This document shows, one piece after another, positions 33,030 through 41,390 of a stretch of 64,000 bases of DNA. Origin of the DNA: JAJPXI01 sp051867655. GTDB taxonomy: Bacteria > Bacillota > Clostridia > Oscillospirales > Oscillospiraceae. A program made the translations under genes and the position numbers. The first letter of the stretch is position 1. Every line of letters begins with the position of its first letter. The stretch covers positions 199,629 to 263,628 of the forward strand of contig JBJDYV010000098.1 of NCBI GenBank assembly GCA_051867655.1, written 5' to 3'. The notes beneath the pieces are model-generated. The model did not search any database, was not told the DNA's origin, and saw nothing but the letters and a program-made list of their open reading frames with translations.

Positions 33030-34289
33030 TTAAATATTGGCCGGATCAGCGATCACACCGGCTATAGCGGAGGCTGCCGCCACCGCCGGGTTGGCCAAGA
33101 CGACCTCAGAGGTGACATGACCCATGCGGCCCACAAAATTGCGGTTTGTGGTGGAGATGGCGCGCTCTCCGGGAGCCAAGACGCCCATATGTCCGCCCAG
33201 GCAGGGGCCGCAGGTGGGCGTGGAGAGGGCCGCGCCTGCTTCCACAAAGATCTCCGCTAGTCCTTCCTTCAGGCACTGCATGTAAATCTCCTGGGTGGCA
33301 GGGATGACAATGCAGCGCACGCCGTCGGCGACTTTCTTTCCCTTCAGGATAGCGGCCGCTTCCCGCATGTCCTTGATCCGTCCGTTGGTGCAGGAACCGA
33401 TGACCACCTGTTGGATGGGCATACCGGCCACTTCGCGGACCGTCTTGGTGTTGGAGGGCAGGTGCGGCAGGGACACCGTGGGCTCCAGCGTGTCCAGATC
33501 GATGACGACCTCGCGCTCGTACACGGCGTCGGGATCGGCCTCAAAGACCTCATAGGGACGGTTGACCCGCTCCTTCACATAGGCCAGGCAGCGCTCGTCC
33601 ACAGGGAAAATACCGTTCTTGGCGCCCGCCTCGATGGCCATATTGCAGATAGTGAAGCGGTCGTCCATCTCCAGCGCGGCGACTCCTTCCCCCACAAACT
33701 CCAGGGACTTGTAGAGAGCGCCGTCTACGCCGATCAGACCGATCAGATGCAGGATGATGTCCTTGCCGGACACATAAGGGCGCAGATGGCCCTTCAGCTC
33801 GACCTTGATGGCGGGCGGGATCTTGAACCACGCGATACCGGTCGCCATACCGGCGGCCATATCAGTGGACCCGACGCCGGTGGAGAACGCGCCCACCGCG
33901 CCGTATGTACAGGTATGCGAATCGGCGCCGATGATCACATCGCCGGGCGCGCACAGGCCCTGTTCAGGGACAAGCGCGTGCTCGATCCCCGCCCGGCCGG
34001 TGTCGTAAAAATGCGTGATATCAAAGCGCTTGGCAAAATCCCGGGCAATCACACAGAGCTCGGCGGTTTTGATGTCCTTGCAGGGGGTGGAGTGGTCCAG
34101 AATGATCGCGATCTTTTCCTTATCAAATACCTGAGTCAGCCCCGCCTTGTCAAATTCCGTGACAGCGACCGGAGCGGTGATGTCGTTGCCCATCACCAGA
34201 TCCAGCTTTCCTTCCACCAGCTGGCCCACCTCGACCGAGGGCAGACCGGCAGCTTTCGCCAGGATCTTTTGGGTCATGGTCATTCCCAT
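33030..34289 (-). CDS. leuC: 3-isopropylmalate dehydratase large subunit LeuC
   Basis: 419 residues, the short (archaeal/clostridial homoaconitase-like) LeuC type. Visible are MTMTQKILAKAAG, a 4Fe-4S ligand set with Cys in GADSHTCTYGAVGAF, VIGSCTNGRIKDMREAA and TPTCGPCLGGHMGVL, which are the usual three cysteines. I chose ATG 34289 because GGAGG then lies about 12 nt upstream; the ATG at 34298 is too near to it. leuC heads leuC-leuD-leuB and is divergent from a Crp/Fnr regulator gene. Confidence 0.96.
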   Translation of the reverse strand: MGMTMTQKILAKAAGLPSVEVGQLVEGKLDLVMGNDITAPVAVTEFDKAGLTQVFDKEKIAIILDHSTPCKDIKTAELCVIARDFAKRFDITHFYDTGRAGIEHALVPEQGLCAPGDVIIGADSHTCTYGAVGAFSTGVGSTDMAAGMATGIAWFKIPPAIKVELKGHLRPYVSGKDIILHLIGLIGVDGALYKSLEFVGEGVAALEMDDRFTICNMAIEAGAKNGIFPVDERCLAYVKERVNRPYEVFEADPDAVYEREVVIDLDTLEPTVSLPHLPSNTKTVREVAGMPIQQVVIGSCTNGRIKDMREAAAILKGKKVADGVRCIVIPATQEIYMQCLKEGLAEIFVEAGAALSTPTCGPCLGGHMGVLAPGERAISTTNRNFVGRMGHVTSEVVLANPAVAAASAIAGVIADPANI

Positions 34290-34336
34290 CGTGAACATGC
34301 CTCCTTCATTTTTGTAAATTCAGTATGACAGAATTC

Positions 34337-34366
34337 TTGCCAAAAGAATGTAGCATGTGTTACAAT
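34337..34366 (+). promoter_or_regulatory. Promoter of crp/fnr-type gene with overlapping inverted repeat
   Basis: TTGCCA (34337-34342) and TACAAT (34361-34366) are spaced by 18 nt. An imperfect palindrome (TGTA at 34349-34352, N8, TACA at 34361-34364) covers the -10. That fits autoregulation by a Crp-type dimer, or joint control with the divergent leuC. Confidence 0.45.
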
Positions 34367-34381
34367 CTCAACAGTGAGGTG

Positions 34382-34993
34382 ATGATTTTGGATATTTTCG
34401 CTCCTTTGGCCGAGGGCCGTCATCCCAGGCGTTATCAGCCGGGACAGGTAATTTATTTGCAGGACTCCCCTGCCAACGAGTTTTACTATCTGGTCCACGG
34501 CACAGCCCGCAGCTACATCAGTTCCCAGGCCGGTGGTGAGCGCATCCTGACCATCCATCACGCCGGGGATCTGATGGGCGAGGCCTCTTTTTTTGATGCG
34601 TGCCCCAGAGTTTCCTCTGCTGTAGCCGTCACGGAATGTGAGATCGTCTCGGTGGACCGGGAAGCGCTGGACAGAGTATTTCAAAAGCATTCCGACCTGG
34701 CTCTTCCCATGCTGCAGTATCTGGCGCGCACGGTACGGCTGCTCTCCCACCATGTGGACGAAGCCACCTTCCTCCCTGCCAGCCAGCGGCTGGCGCGGCA
34801 TCTGCTTTCCGAGACCCAGGAGGGCGTCCCTTTCTCCTGCACCCACGAGGAGCTTGGCTTTGCCATCGGAGCCAGCCGGGTGACTGTCAGCCGGCTGTTG
34901 GCTGAATTTTCCCGGCAGGGGCTGCTTCAAACGGGATACGGCTTTGTCACCGTGTTAGACCGTTCCGGTCTTGAGCAGGAATGCGGCGAATAA
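34382..34993 (+). CDS. Crp/Fnr-family transcription regulator
   Basis: 203 residues. An N-terminal cyclic-nucleotide-type beta-barrel (YQPGQVIYLQDSPANEFYYLVHG, a variant of the family pattern, and GDLMGEASFFD) leads through a long dimer helix to a C-terminal HTH_Crp domain (THEELGFAIGASRVTVSRLLAEFSRQG). No Fnr-type cysteine cluster is seen at the N-terminus in this start. The effector is unknown. ATG 34382 is chosen with GAGGTG before it; an upstream in-frame TTG or ATG would overlap its own promoter. It is divergent from leuCDB and has its own terminator, so it may or may not control leucine genes. Confidence 0.88.
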   Translation: MILDIFAPLAEGRHPRRYQPGQVIYLQDSPANEFYYLVHGTARSYISSQAGGERILTIHHAGDLMGEASFFDACPRVSSAVAVTECEIVSVDREALDRVFQKHSDLALPMLQYLARTVRLLSHHVDEATFLPASQRLARHLLSETQEGVPFSCTHEELGFAIGASRVTVSRLLAEFSRQGLLQTGYGFVTVLDRSGLEQECGE

Positions 34994-35016
34994 ACGATTG
35001 AATCCATACTTTACGG

Positions 35017-35060
35017 AAAAAGCCGGCGCCGACCCAGCCTTGGGTCAGCACCGGCTTTCT
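35017..35060. terminator. Bidirectional terminator between crp-type gene and hisE
   Basis: AAAAAGCCGG (35017-35026) pairs with CCGGCTTT.TT (35051-35060). An inner GACCCA/TGGGTC stem extends it. It serves the regulator on plus and the his operon on minus. Confidence 0.82.
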
Positions 35061-35075
35061 TGGACTTTTCTTCGC

Positions 35076-35402
35076 TCAGGTTTCCCGATCGGTCTGCTTC
35101 ATCTTCTTCAGGTTGCCGATCTTCTCACTGCGGCGGTCCAGCTCCGCCAGGATCGCGTCCAGCGGGATCTCCTGTTGGGCCATCAGCACCATCAGATGGT
35201 AGATCAGATCACAGATTTCCCCTACAGTGTCGCTCTCCACGCCGTTTTTGGCGGCGATAATGGTCTCGGCGGACTCCTCCCCCACCTTCTTACAGATTTT
35301 ATCGAGGCCCTGGTCAAAGAGATAGCAGGTGTAAGACCCCTCCTGAGGATTGGTCTTCCGGTCCGTGACCACTTGGTATAACTTGTGCAGCGTATCGCTC
35401 AT
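35076..35402 (-). CDS. hisE: Phosphoribosyl-ATP pyrophosphatase HisE
   Basis: 108 residues, the stand-alone HisE size. It removes pyrophosphate from phosphoribosyl-ATP, step 2 of histidine synthesis. Signature: SYTCYLFDQGLDKICKKVGEES, AETIIAAKNG and DLIYHLMVLM, the all-helical MazG-like fold with acidic metal ligands. It is last in the his operon, 3 nt after hisI. Confidence 0.96.
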   Translation of the reverse strand: MSDTLHKLYQVVTDRKTNPQEGSYTCYLFDQGLDKICKKVGEESAETIIAAKNGVESDTVGEICDLIYHLMVLMAQQEIPLDAILAELDRRSEKIGNLKKMKQTDRET

Positions 35403-35405
35403 GGA

Positions 35406-35738
35406 TCATTCCTCCCCTTTGATTTCGTTGAAAAAGCAGCTGCGCGCTCCGGTATGGCACGTGGGACCGTCCGGCTTGCAGAGATACAGCAGCGTATCCG
35501 TGTCGCAGTCGGTCCACATTTCCTGTACGTGCAGAAAATTTCCCGAGCTCTCTCCCTTGTTCCACAGTTTCTGCCGGCTGCGGGACCAGAACCATGCGGT
35601 CTTGGTCTGGATGGTCAGCTCTACCGCCTCTTTGTTGGTAAAGCCGAGCATCAGAACCTCTTTGGTATCCACATCCTGGATAATGACAGGGATCAGCTCG
35701 GATTTTTGAAACAGATCGTCTAGATTCATACTTTTCAC
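35406..35738 (-). CDS. hisI: Phosphoribosyl-AMP cyclohydrolase HisI
   Basis: 110 residues, without a fused HisE domain. It opens the adenine ring of phosphoribosyl-AMP, step 3. Motifs: LIPVIIQDVDTKEVLMLGF, TAWFWSRSRQKLWNKGE, and the zinc/magnesium region DCDTDTLLYLCKPDGPTCHTG. The start overlaps the hisF stop by 4 nt. Confidence 0.97.
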   Translation of the reverse strand: MKSMNLDDLFQKSELIPVIIQDVDTKEVLMLGFTNKEAVELTIQTKTAWFWSRSRQKLWNKGESSGNFLHVQEMWTDCDTDTLLYLCKPDGPTCHTGARSCFFNEIKGEE

Positions 35739-36490
35739 CGTACCGGGATATTCCGGCCTTTCAGGTATTCCTTGACCTGGGGTACCGTCAACTCACCGAA
35801 ATGAAACAGAGACGCCGCCAAGGCCGCATCACATCCGGTTTCCTCGAACACCTGAGCAAAATGCTCCAGGCTGCCGCAGCCGCCGGAGGCGATGACGGGA
35901 ATGGAAACCGCTTTGGTGATCGCCTTGGTCATGGCAAGGTCAAAGCCCGCCTTGGTGCCGTCGGCATCCATGGAGGTCAGCAAAATCTCCCCTGCCCCCA
36001 GTTCCTGGCCCCGTTTGGCCCATTCCACGGCGTCCAGGCCCGTGGGCTTGCGCCCGCCGGCCACGACCACTTCCCATGTGCCATTCCCACGGCTGCGGGC
36101 GTCGATGGCCAACACCACGCACTGAGAGCCAAACCGCTCCGCCGCCCGGGAGATCAGGGTGGGATCAGCCACCGCGGCGGAATTCACCGAAATTTTATCC
36201 GCGCCCGCCCGCAGCAGCAGGCGGAAGTCCTCCAGAGTGCGGATGCCGCCGCCCACAGTCAGGGGCACAAAGACCTGCGACGCGGTGCGCTCCACCACAT
36301 CGGCCACGGTGGCGCGGTCGTCACTGGTAGCGGTAATATCCAGAAAGACGATCTCGTCCGCGCCCTGGTCGGAATAATACTTTGCCAACTCCACCGGGTC
36401 GCCCGCGTCCCGGATATTGATAAAGTTAACCCCCTTGACCACCCGGCCGTCCTTCACGTCCAGGCAGGGGATGATGCGCTTTGCTAGCAT
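35735..36490 (-). CDS. hisF: Imidazole glycerol phosphate synthase cyclase subunit HisF
   Basis: 251 residues, a TIM barrel. It joins PRFAR with ammonia from HisH to form imidazole glycerol phosphate and AICAR. Visible: RIIPCLDVKDGRVVKGVNF at the start, LDITATSD, VPLTVGGGIRTLEDF, LLTSMDADGTKAGFD and IPVIASGGCGSLEHF. Both catalytic aspartates are in these segments. It overlaps hisA's end by 7 nt. Confidence 0.97.
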   Translation of the reverse strand: MLAKRIIPCLDVKDGRVVKGVNFINIRDAGDPVELAKYYSDQGADEIVFLDITATSDDRATVADVVERTASQVFVPLTVGGGIRTLEDFRLLLRAGADKISVNSAAVADPTLISRAAERFGSQCVVLAIDARSRGNGTWEVVVAGGRKPTGLDAVEWAKRGQELGAGEILLTSMDADGTKAGFDLAMTKAITKAVSIPVIASGGCGSLEHFAQVFEETGCDAALAASLFHFGELTVPQVKEYLKGRNIPVR

Positions 36491-37206
36491 TGGGGGCCCG
36501 CCTCCTTGATTGCTTCCGCCAGATCGATGGTTCCGGCATAGTACGCCTTTCCGATGATCGCGCCGTATAGGCCCATATCCCGCAGGCGCTTCACATCGTC
36601 CAGCGTGGTCACGCCGCCGGAGGCGACGATCTGACAGGAAACCGCATTCTGGAGCGCCGCCAGCTGGTCAAAGTTCGGACCGGACAGCATCCCGTCGGCC
36701 GCAATGTCTGTAAAGATGATTGTCTTAACACCCTTTTGCTCCATCTGGCGGGCAAAGTCCAGGTAGTCCAGCCCGGAGTCTTCCTCCCAGCCCGCGGTGC
36801 GCACCTTGCCGTTCATGCAGTCGATACCCACGGCAACCTTGTCACCATACAGGCCCAGGGCGTAATCCACCACTTTGGGATTGGTCACGGCGGCGGAGCC
36901 GATGACAAAGCGGCCCACGCCGGCCTCCGCGACAGTGATCACGTCCAGCTCGGTCTTGATGCCACCCCCCAGCTCCACATGCAGGCCGGAATTCTGGATG
37001 ACCTCATAAATGTGGGGGAAATTGGTGCGCACGCCGTCCCGGGCGCCGTCCAGGTCCACCATGTGGATCCATTTCGCCCCGGCATCCGCAAAGGCTTTGG
37101 CGGTCTCCAGCGCGTTATTGGCGACCTTGTGGGCGGTAGAAAACTCGCCCTTTTTCAGACGGACGCAGGTACCGTCCTTCATATCAATGGCAGGCAGAAT
37201 GATCAT
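36484..37206 (-). CDS. hisA: ProFAR isomerase HisA
   Basis: 240 residues, a TIM barrel related to HisF. It isomerises ProFAR to PRFAR, step 4. Motifs: ILPAIDMKDGTCVRLKKG, MVDLDGARDG, VELGGGIKTELD, FTDIAADGMLSGPN and IVASGGVTTLDDV. It overlaps the hisH stop by 4 nt. The same enzyme step in tryptophan synthesis (PriA-type) is not suggested here. Confidence 0.96.
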   Translation of the reverse strand: MIILPAIDMKDGTCVRLKKGEFSTAHKVANNALETAKAFADAGAKWIHMVDLDGARDGVRTNFPHIYEVIQNSGLHVELGGGIKTELDVITVAEAGVGRFVIGSAAVTNPKVVDYALGLYGDKVAVGIDCMNGKVRTAGWEEDSGLDYLDFARQMEQKGVKTIIFTDIAADGMLSGPNFDQLAALQNAVSCQIVASGGVTTLDDVKRLRDMGLYGAIIGKAYYAGTIDLAEAIKEAGPQC

Positions 37207-37811
37207 TTGTTCAGCTCCCCAAAGTTTTTCAGAATGGCAAGGCCGGTCTCTCCGCTTTTCTCCGGGTGGAACTGACAGCCAAACACATTTCCGTGGCTGA
37301 CCGCCGCCACCACTGACGGCCCATAGTCCGTACGGGCGATAACGTCAGCTTCGGAATCGGCATAGCCGCAGAAGGTATGGACGAAATAGACATATGCCCC
37401 GTCATCAAGGCCCTTGAAAATGGGGCTGTCGTTTTGGAACTTCAGGCTGTTCCAGCCGATGTGGGGCAGCTTGTACTCCGTCTGGATCTTTGCCACATGA
37501 CCGGGGACCAGACCAAGCCCCTCACAGGGGCGCACCTCTTCCCCCCGGTCAAACAGAAGCTGCATGCCCAGACAAATGCCTAGGATGGGTTTTTTCTCCG
37601 CCTGGGCGATCAGCACCTTGTCCAAACCGGGCGCACGCAGCTTTTCCGCCGCGTCGGGGAAAGCGCCCACACCGGGCAGGATGATGGCATCGGCACGCTC
37701 CAGCTCGGCGGCGTCACTGGTGATCCGGGTCTCCAGTCCCAGATAGCTCATGGCGTTGGTCACACTTTTCAGGTTGCCGACGCCGTAATCGACGATCGCG
37801 GTATAGCTCAT
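37203..37811 (-). CDS. hisH: Imidazole glycerol phosphate synthase glutaminase subunit HisH
   Basis: 202 residues, a class I glutamine amidotransferase. It supplies ammonia to HisF. The oxyanion region is IILPGVGAFPDA, the nucleophile Cys is in ILGICLGMQLLFD, and the His-Glu pair is in VFGCQFHPEKSGETG. The ATG overlaps the hisB stop by one base. Confidence 0.97.
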   Translation of the reverse strand: MSYTAIVDYGVGNLKSVTNAMSYLGLETRITSDAAELERADAIILPGVGAFPDAAEKLRAPGLDKVLIAQAEKKPILGICLGMQLLFDRGEEVRPCEGLGLVPGHVAKIQTEYKLPHIGWNSLKFQNDSPIFKGLDDGAYVYFVHTFCGYADSEADVIARTDYGPSVVAAVSHGNVFGCQFHPEKSGETGLAILKNFGELNK

Positions 37812-38389
37812 TATAACACTCCCTTGGTGGAGGTCACGCCCTCCCCCGTCACCCGGGACGCGTCGTGCAGGCAGACGCCCAGGGACTTGAACAGGGCCTC
37901 GGTGATGTGATGGGCGTTCTTTCCATAGAGCGCCCGCATATGTAAAGTAGTTCCACTGTTCATAGCCACGGCCCGCATGAATTCTTCGGTCAGGCAGGAG
38001 TCATAGCCGCCGATCTGCTCCTGGGGCATCTCAGCCTCAAAGTGGAGAAAAGCCCGATTGGAAAAGTCCAGAGTGGTGTGACAGAGGGCTTCATCCATGG
38101 GGATAAACGCGGACGCGAAACGGCGGATGCCCGCCTTGTCTCCCAAGGCCTGCTTGATGGCCTGGCCCAGAACGATGCCCACATCTTCCACCGTGTGGTG
38201 GGCGTCCACATGAAGGTCGCCCTTGGCAGTCAGCTCCAAACCAAATTTGGCGTAAAAGGCCAGCGCGGTCAGCATGTGGTCAAAAAAACCGATACCGGTT
38301 TCAATGCTCACCGGCCCGCCGTCCACATCTAGGGAAAGCGTGATCTGGGTCTCCTTGGTCTCGCGGGTGATTTGGGCGGTGCGGCTCAT
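37811..38389 (-). CDS. hisB: Imidazoleglycerol-phosphate dehydratase HisB
   Basis: 192 residues, a single-function HisB without the phosphatase domain. Step 6 of the pathway. The two manganese-binding histidine motifs are visible: FFDHMLTALAFYAKF with DAHHTVEDVGIVLG, and the second repeat set near HITEALFKSLG. The start ATG 38389 is 1 nt after the hisD stop, with GAGGAGGG upstream inside hisD. The histidinol-phosphate phosphatase gene is not in this operon. Confidence 0.96.
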   Translation of the reverse strand: MSRTAQITRETKETQITLSLDVDGGPVSIETGIGFFDHMLTALAFYAKFGLELTAKGDLHVDAHHTVEDVGIVLGQAIKQALGDKAGIRRFASAFIPMDEALCHTTLDFSNRAFLHFEAEMPQEQIGGYDSCLTEEFMRAVAMNSGTTLHMRALYGKNAHHITEALFKSLGVCLHDASRVTGEGVTSTKGVL

Positions 38390-38390
38390 G

Positions 38391-39674
38391 TCAGGTTCCC
38401 TCCTCAAAGCGGACTTGGATAGAATTGGCGTGTGCGGTCAGCTTTTCACTCTGGGCCAGGGTAATGATCTCATCCTTGACCGGGGCCAGGGTGCTTTGAT
38501 CGTATTCAATGACGCTCATGGTCTTCAGGAAGCTGTCCACAGACAGAGGTGAGAAGAAGCGCGCCGTGCCTGAGGTGGGCAGAACGTGATCTGGGCCGGC
38601 GAGATAGTCGCCCAGCGGCTCGGGCGACCAGGCGCCCAGGAAAACAGCACCGGCGTTTTTGATGCCGGGCAGCAGAGCGCGGGGATTCTCCGTCACGACT
38701 TCCAGATGCTCGGGGGCGATCTCGTTCGCCAGGTTTACACATTGTTCCAAGCTGTCACACACGATGGCGCAGCCGAAGTCGCGCAGAGAAGTCTCCATAA
38801 TCTCAGAGCGGCTGAGATAACCCGTCTGGCGGATGATCTCGGCGTCCACTGCCTGAGCAAGCTCCATACTGGTGGTCAGCAGGACGGCAGAGGCCAGCTT
38901 GTCGTGCTCCGCCTGGCTGAGCAGGTCTGCGGCCACAAATTTGGGATTGGCGCTTGCATCGGCAATAACCAGCACTTCAGAAGGCCCGGCAACCATGTCG
39001 ATATCCAGCTTTCCGTAGGCCATCCGCTTGGCGGTGGCTACGAAGGCGTTGCCCGGCCCCACCAGCTTGTCCACCTTGGGAATGAAACCGGCGCCGTAGG
39101 TCAAAGCCGCCACCGCCTGGGCGCCGCCTACGGCGATGACACGGTCCACTCCGGCGATCTTGGCGGCGGCCAGCACTGCGTCGTTCAGGTTTTCGGTGGG
39201 AGGCGTGACCATAATCAGCTCCTCCACACCGGCCACCTTGGCGGGAATGGCGTTCATCAGAACCGAAGAGGGATAAGCCGCCGTGCCGCCGGGCACATAC
39301 AGGCCCACCCGGGTCAGGCCGCGCACGACGCGGCCCACTTTGCCCCCGTCCGGGGACTTCCATTCCAGGGTTTTGGCAAGCAGCTTTTCATTGTAATTCC
39401 GGATGTTCGCGGCGGCGTGCTCCAGGGCGGAGATCAGCTCCCGCGGGCAGCGCTCATAGGCCACATTCAGCGCATATTGGGAAAGCTCATATGGCGCGGC
39501 CTTGTCAAAGCGCAGGGAATACTCCTCAACAGCCGCAAAGCCGTTTTCCTTTACACTCTTCATGATATCAGCCACGGCGCGTTCAATGTCCGCGCCAACC
39601 TCGGCAGCGCGTTCCCGCATGGCGGAGATACGTTCCACCTCTGCCCTGCCGTCCGCTTTCAAAATCTCAATCAT
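38391..39674 (-). CDS. hisD: Histidinol dehydrogenase HisD
   Basis: 427 residues. It oxidises histidinol twice to histidine, with zinc and NAD. Motifs: RVGLYVPGGTAAYPSSVLMNAIPA-type segment, VGGAQAVAALTYG, DMVAGPSEVLVIAD, LLSQAEHDKLASAV and APEHLEVVTENP. The end GDYLAGPDHVLPTSGTARF is also present. It overlaps the hisZG gene by 8 nt and precedes hisB by 1 nt. Confidence 0.97.
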   Translation of the reverse strand: MIEILKADGRAEVERISAMRERAAEVGADIERAVADIMKSVKENGFAAVEEYSLRFDKAAPYELSQYALNVAYERCPRELISALEHAAANIRNYNEKLLAKTLEWKSPDGGKVGRVVRGLTRVGLYVPGGTAAYPSSVLMNAIPAKVAGVEELIMVTPPTENLNDAVLAAAKIAGVDRVIAVGGAQAVAALTYGAGFIPKVDKLVGPGNAFVATAKRMAYGKLDIDMVAGPSEVLVIADASANPKFVAADLLSQAEHDKLASAVLLTTSMELAQAVDAEIIRQTGYLSRSEIMETSLRDFGCAIVCDSLEQCVNLANEIAPEHLEVVTENPRALLPGIKNAGAVFLGAWSPEPLGDYLAGPDHVLPTSGTARFFSPLSVDSFLKTMSVIEYDQSTLAPVKDEIITLAQSEKLTAHANSIQVRFEEGT

Positions 39675-41286
39675 GGCGTTTTTTCAACTCCGCTTCACAT
39701 TTGGACAGGAAGTCCAGAATCTCCGATTTGTACAGCTTCATGGACGCGGTGTTCACGATCAGGCGTGCCGATACCTGGGCCACATCCTCAATGGGTACCA
39801 GGCCGTTTTCCCGCAGAGTCGCGCCGGTCTCCACGATGTCCACGATGGCGTCGGCCAGATCCAGGAGGGGCGCCAGCTCCACGCTGCCCTCGATCTTGAT
39901 GATCTCCACGTCCATGCCCTTCTTCTCAAAGAAGGCGCGGGCAACTTCCGGGTATTTGGTGGCAATGCGGCGGGTCTTATAGGTGCCGTAGAAGTCGGTG
40001 CCCTCCTTGACCGCCAGAGCAAAACGGCACTTGCCGAAGCCCAGGTCCAGCACCTCATAGAAGGAGGAGCCCTTCTCCAGGATGGTATCCTTGCCCACGA
40101 TGCCCATATCGCACACGCCGTGCTCCACATAGGTAATAACATCGGGCGCTTTGGCCAGGACCGCGTCCAAATTATAGTTGGGGACGGAATGGATCAGCCG
40201 ACGGCCCGGATTGCGGATGGGCGAGCAGTCCAGCCCCATGTCCTCGAATAGTTCCACGCTCTGATCCTGCAGGCGGCCCTTGGTCAATGCAATGCGCAGG
40301 CGGTGCTCCGCGGGAGCCTGTACCTGGCTGAGACAGGCGGCCACCGCATCAGCATCCACAGCAAAGCCGATAGCCGGGGCGGGACGGCCGAACTTCTCCA
40401 CTAGATTGTCGTACCGGCCGCCGGACAGCACGGGCGCGCCCGCCCCCTCCACATAGCCGCGGAAGACCACACCGGTATAATAGTCGATCTGATGGACCAG
40501 ACCCAGGTCAAAGCGGACAAACTCGCCGCAGCCCTTTTCCTGCAGGGCGGCATAGAGGGCACGCAGATACTCCACCTCTTCCCTCTTGCCCACCAGAGAC
40601 TCGGCCTCATCCAGCACCTCGGTGGAGCCAAAGAGTTGGGACAGACGGGAGAGCACGGCATAGGCCGGCTTTGATTGGTACGGCTCCAGCAGGTCGTTCA
40701 GGGCGGCAAAATGCTTTCCCTCGATCAGCAGGCGCATCTGCTCGGTCTGGGCGGGGGGCATATCCATCTCGGCCGCCAGGGCGCGGAACAGGCCCACATG
40801 GCCCAGCTCAATGTGGAAGGGATGGGGCGAGGCCGCTTTCAGCGCTTCCACCGCTAAGGCAATGACCTCCACATCGGCCTGCTGTCCTGCGGCGCCGATC
40901 AGCTCCACGCCGCACTGGGCGATCTCGCTGCTGCCGCCCTTATGGGCCTGGCCGGAGCGAAAAACCGTCTCATTATAATACAGCCGCTGCGGCAAGGGCA
41001 CCGCCTTCAGCTTGGTGGCTGCCACACGGGCAATGGGCGCGGTGCAGTCAGGCCGCATGACCATGATCTTGCCGGAGCGATCCACGATCTTCAGAAAGCT
41101 CTCCTGGGGCAAAGGATTGCCCGACTGAACAAATAGATCGTAAAACTCCACTTCCGGGGTGGAGATCTCCGCATACCCCTTTTCCGCGAACAGCTCGGTC
41201 AGGGTGTTCTGAACCTTGCGGCGGTCGGCGCACTCGGCAAACAGACGGTCGCGGGTCCCCTCCGGTGTATTGATGACGAAATTCAC
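39667..41286 (-). CDS. HisZ-HisG fusion: ATP phosphoribosyltransferase regulatory and catalytic subunits
   Basis: One 539-residue frame. Residues 1 to about 325 are HisZ, a histidyl-tRNA-synthetase-like regulatory subunit: TPEGTRDRLFAECADRR, MRPDCTAPIARVAAT, LGLVHQIDYYTGVVFRGYVEG and LSGGRYDNLVEKFG. Residues about 331 to 539 are a short-form HisG: RIALTKGRLQDQSVELFEDMG, DMGIVGKDTILE, and the PRPP loop DIVETGATLRENGL. Short HisG needs HisZ for activity, so the fusion supplies both in one chain. It makes the first committed step of histidine synthesis, the feedback-inhibited one. The start is GTG at 41286 behind TTGGAGGA. It heads the his operon. Confidence 0.92.
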   Translation of the reverse strand: MNFVINTPEGTRDRLFAECADRRKVQNTLTELFAEKGYAEISTPEVEFYDLFVQSGNPLPQESFLKIVDRSGKIMVMRPDCTAPIARVAATKLKAVPLPQRLYYNETVFRSGQAHKGGSSEIAQCGVELIGAAGQQADVEVIALAVEALKAASPHPFHIELGHVGLFRALAAEMDMPPAQTEQMRLLIEGKHFAALNDLLEPYQSKPAYAVLSRLSQLFGSTEVLDEAESLVGKREEVEYLRALYAALQEKGCGEFVRFDLGLVHQIDYYTGVVFRGYVEGAGAPVLSGGRYDNLVEKFGRPAPAIGFAVDADAVAACLSQVQAPAEHRLRIALTKGRLQDQSVELFEDMGLDCSPIRNPGRRLIHSVPNYNLDAVLAKAPDVITYVEHGVCDMGIVGKDTILEKGSSFYEVLDLGFGKCRFALAVKEGTDFYGTYKTRRIATKYPEVARAFFEKKGMDVEIIKIEGSVELAPLLDLADAIVDIVETGATLRENGLVPIEDVAQVSARLIVNTASMKLYKSEILDFLSKCEAELKKRHD

Positions 41287-41331
41287 GGGAATTCCTCCAA
41301 GCTTTAACTCTTTATCACACTACCACGCTAA

Positions 41332-41367
41332 ATTATACAGGAGCGCCCCCTTGCTGTCAAGGGGGCG
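41332..41367 (-). promoter_or_regulatory. Consensus promoter of the his operon, inside an inverted repeat
   Basis: On the minus strand a perfect TTGACA (41355-41360) and a perfect TATAAT (41332-41337) are spaced by exactly 17 nt. The -35 lies in the loop and one arm of a 10-bp perfect hairpin (CGCCCCCTTG at 41344-41353 with CAAGGGGGCG at 41358-41367). The leader to the GTG start is only about 40 nt, with no room for a T-box. Confidence 0.85.
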
Positions 41368-41390
41368 TTTGTACTGATTCAAAAGTGTAT

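Noticed and set aside
41287..41390. T-box leader for the his operon
   Set aside because: The leader after the consensus promoter is only about 40 nt, too short for a T-box with specifier loop and antiterminator.
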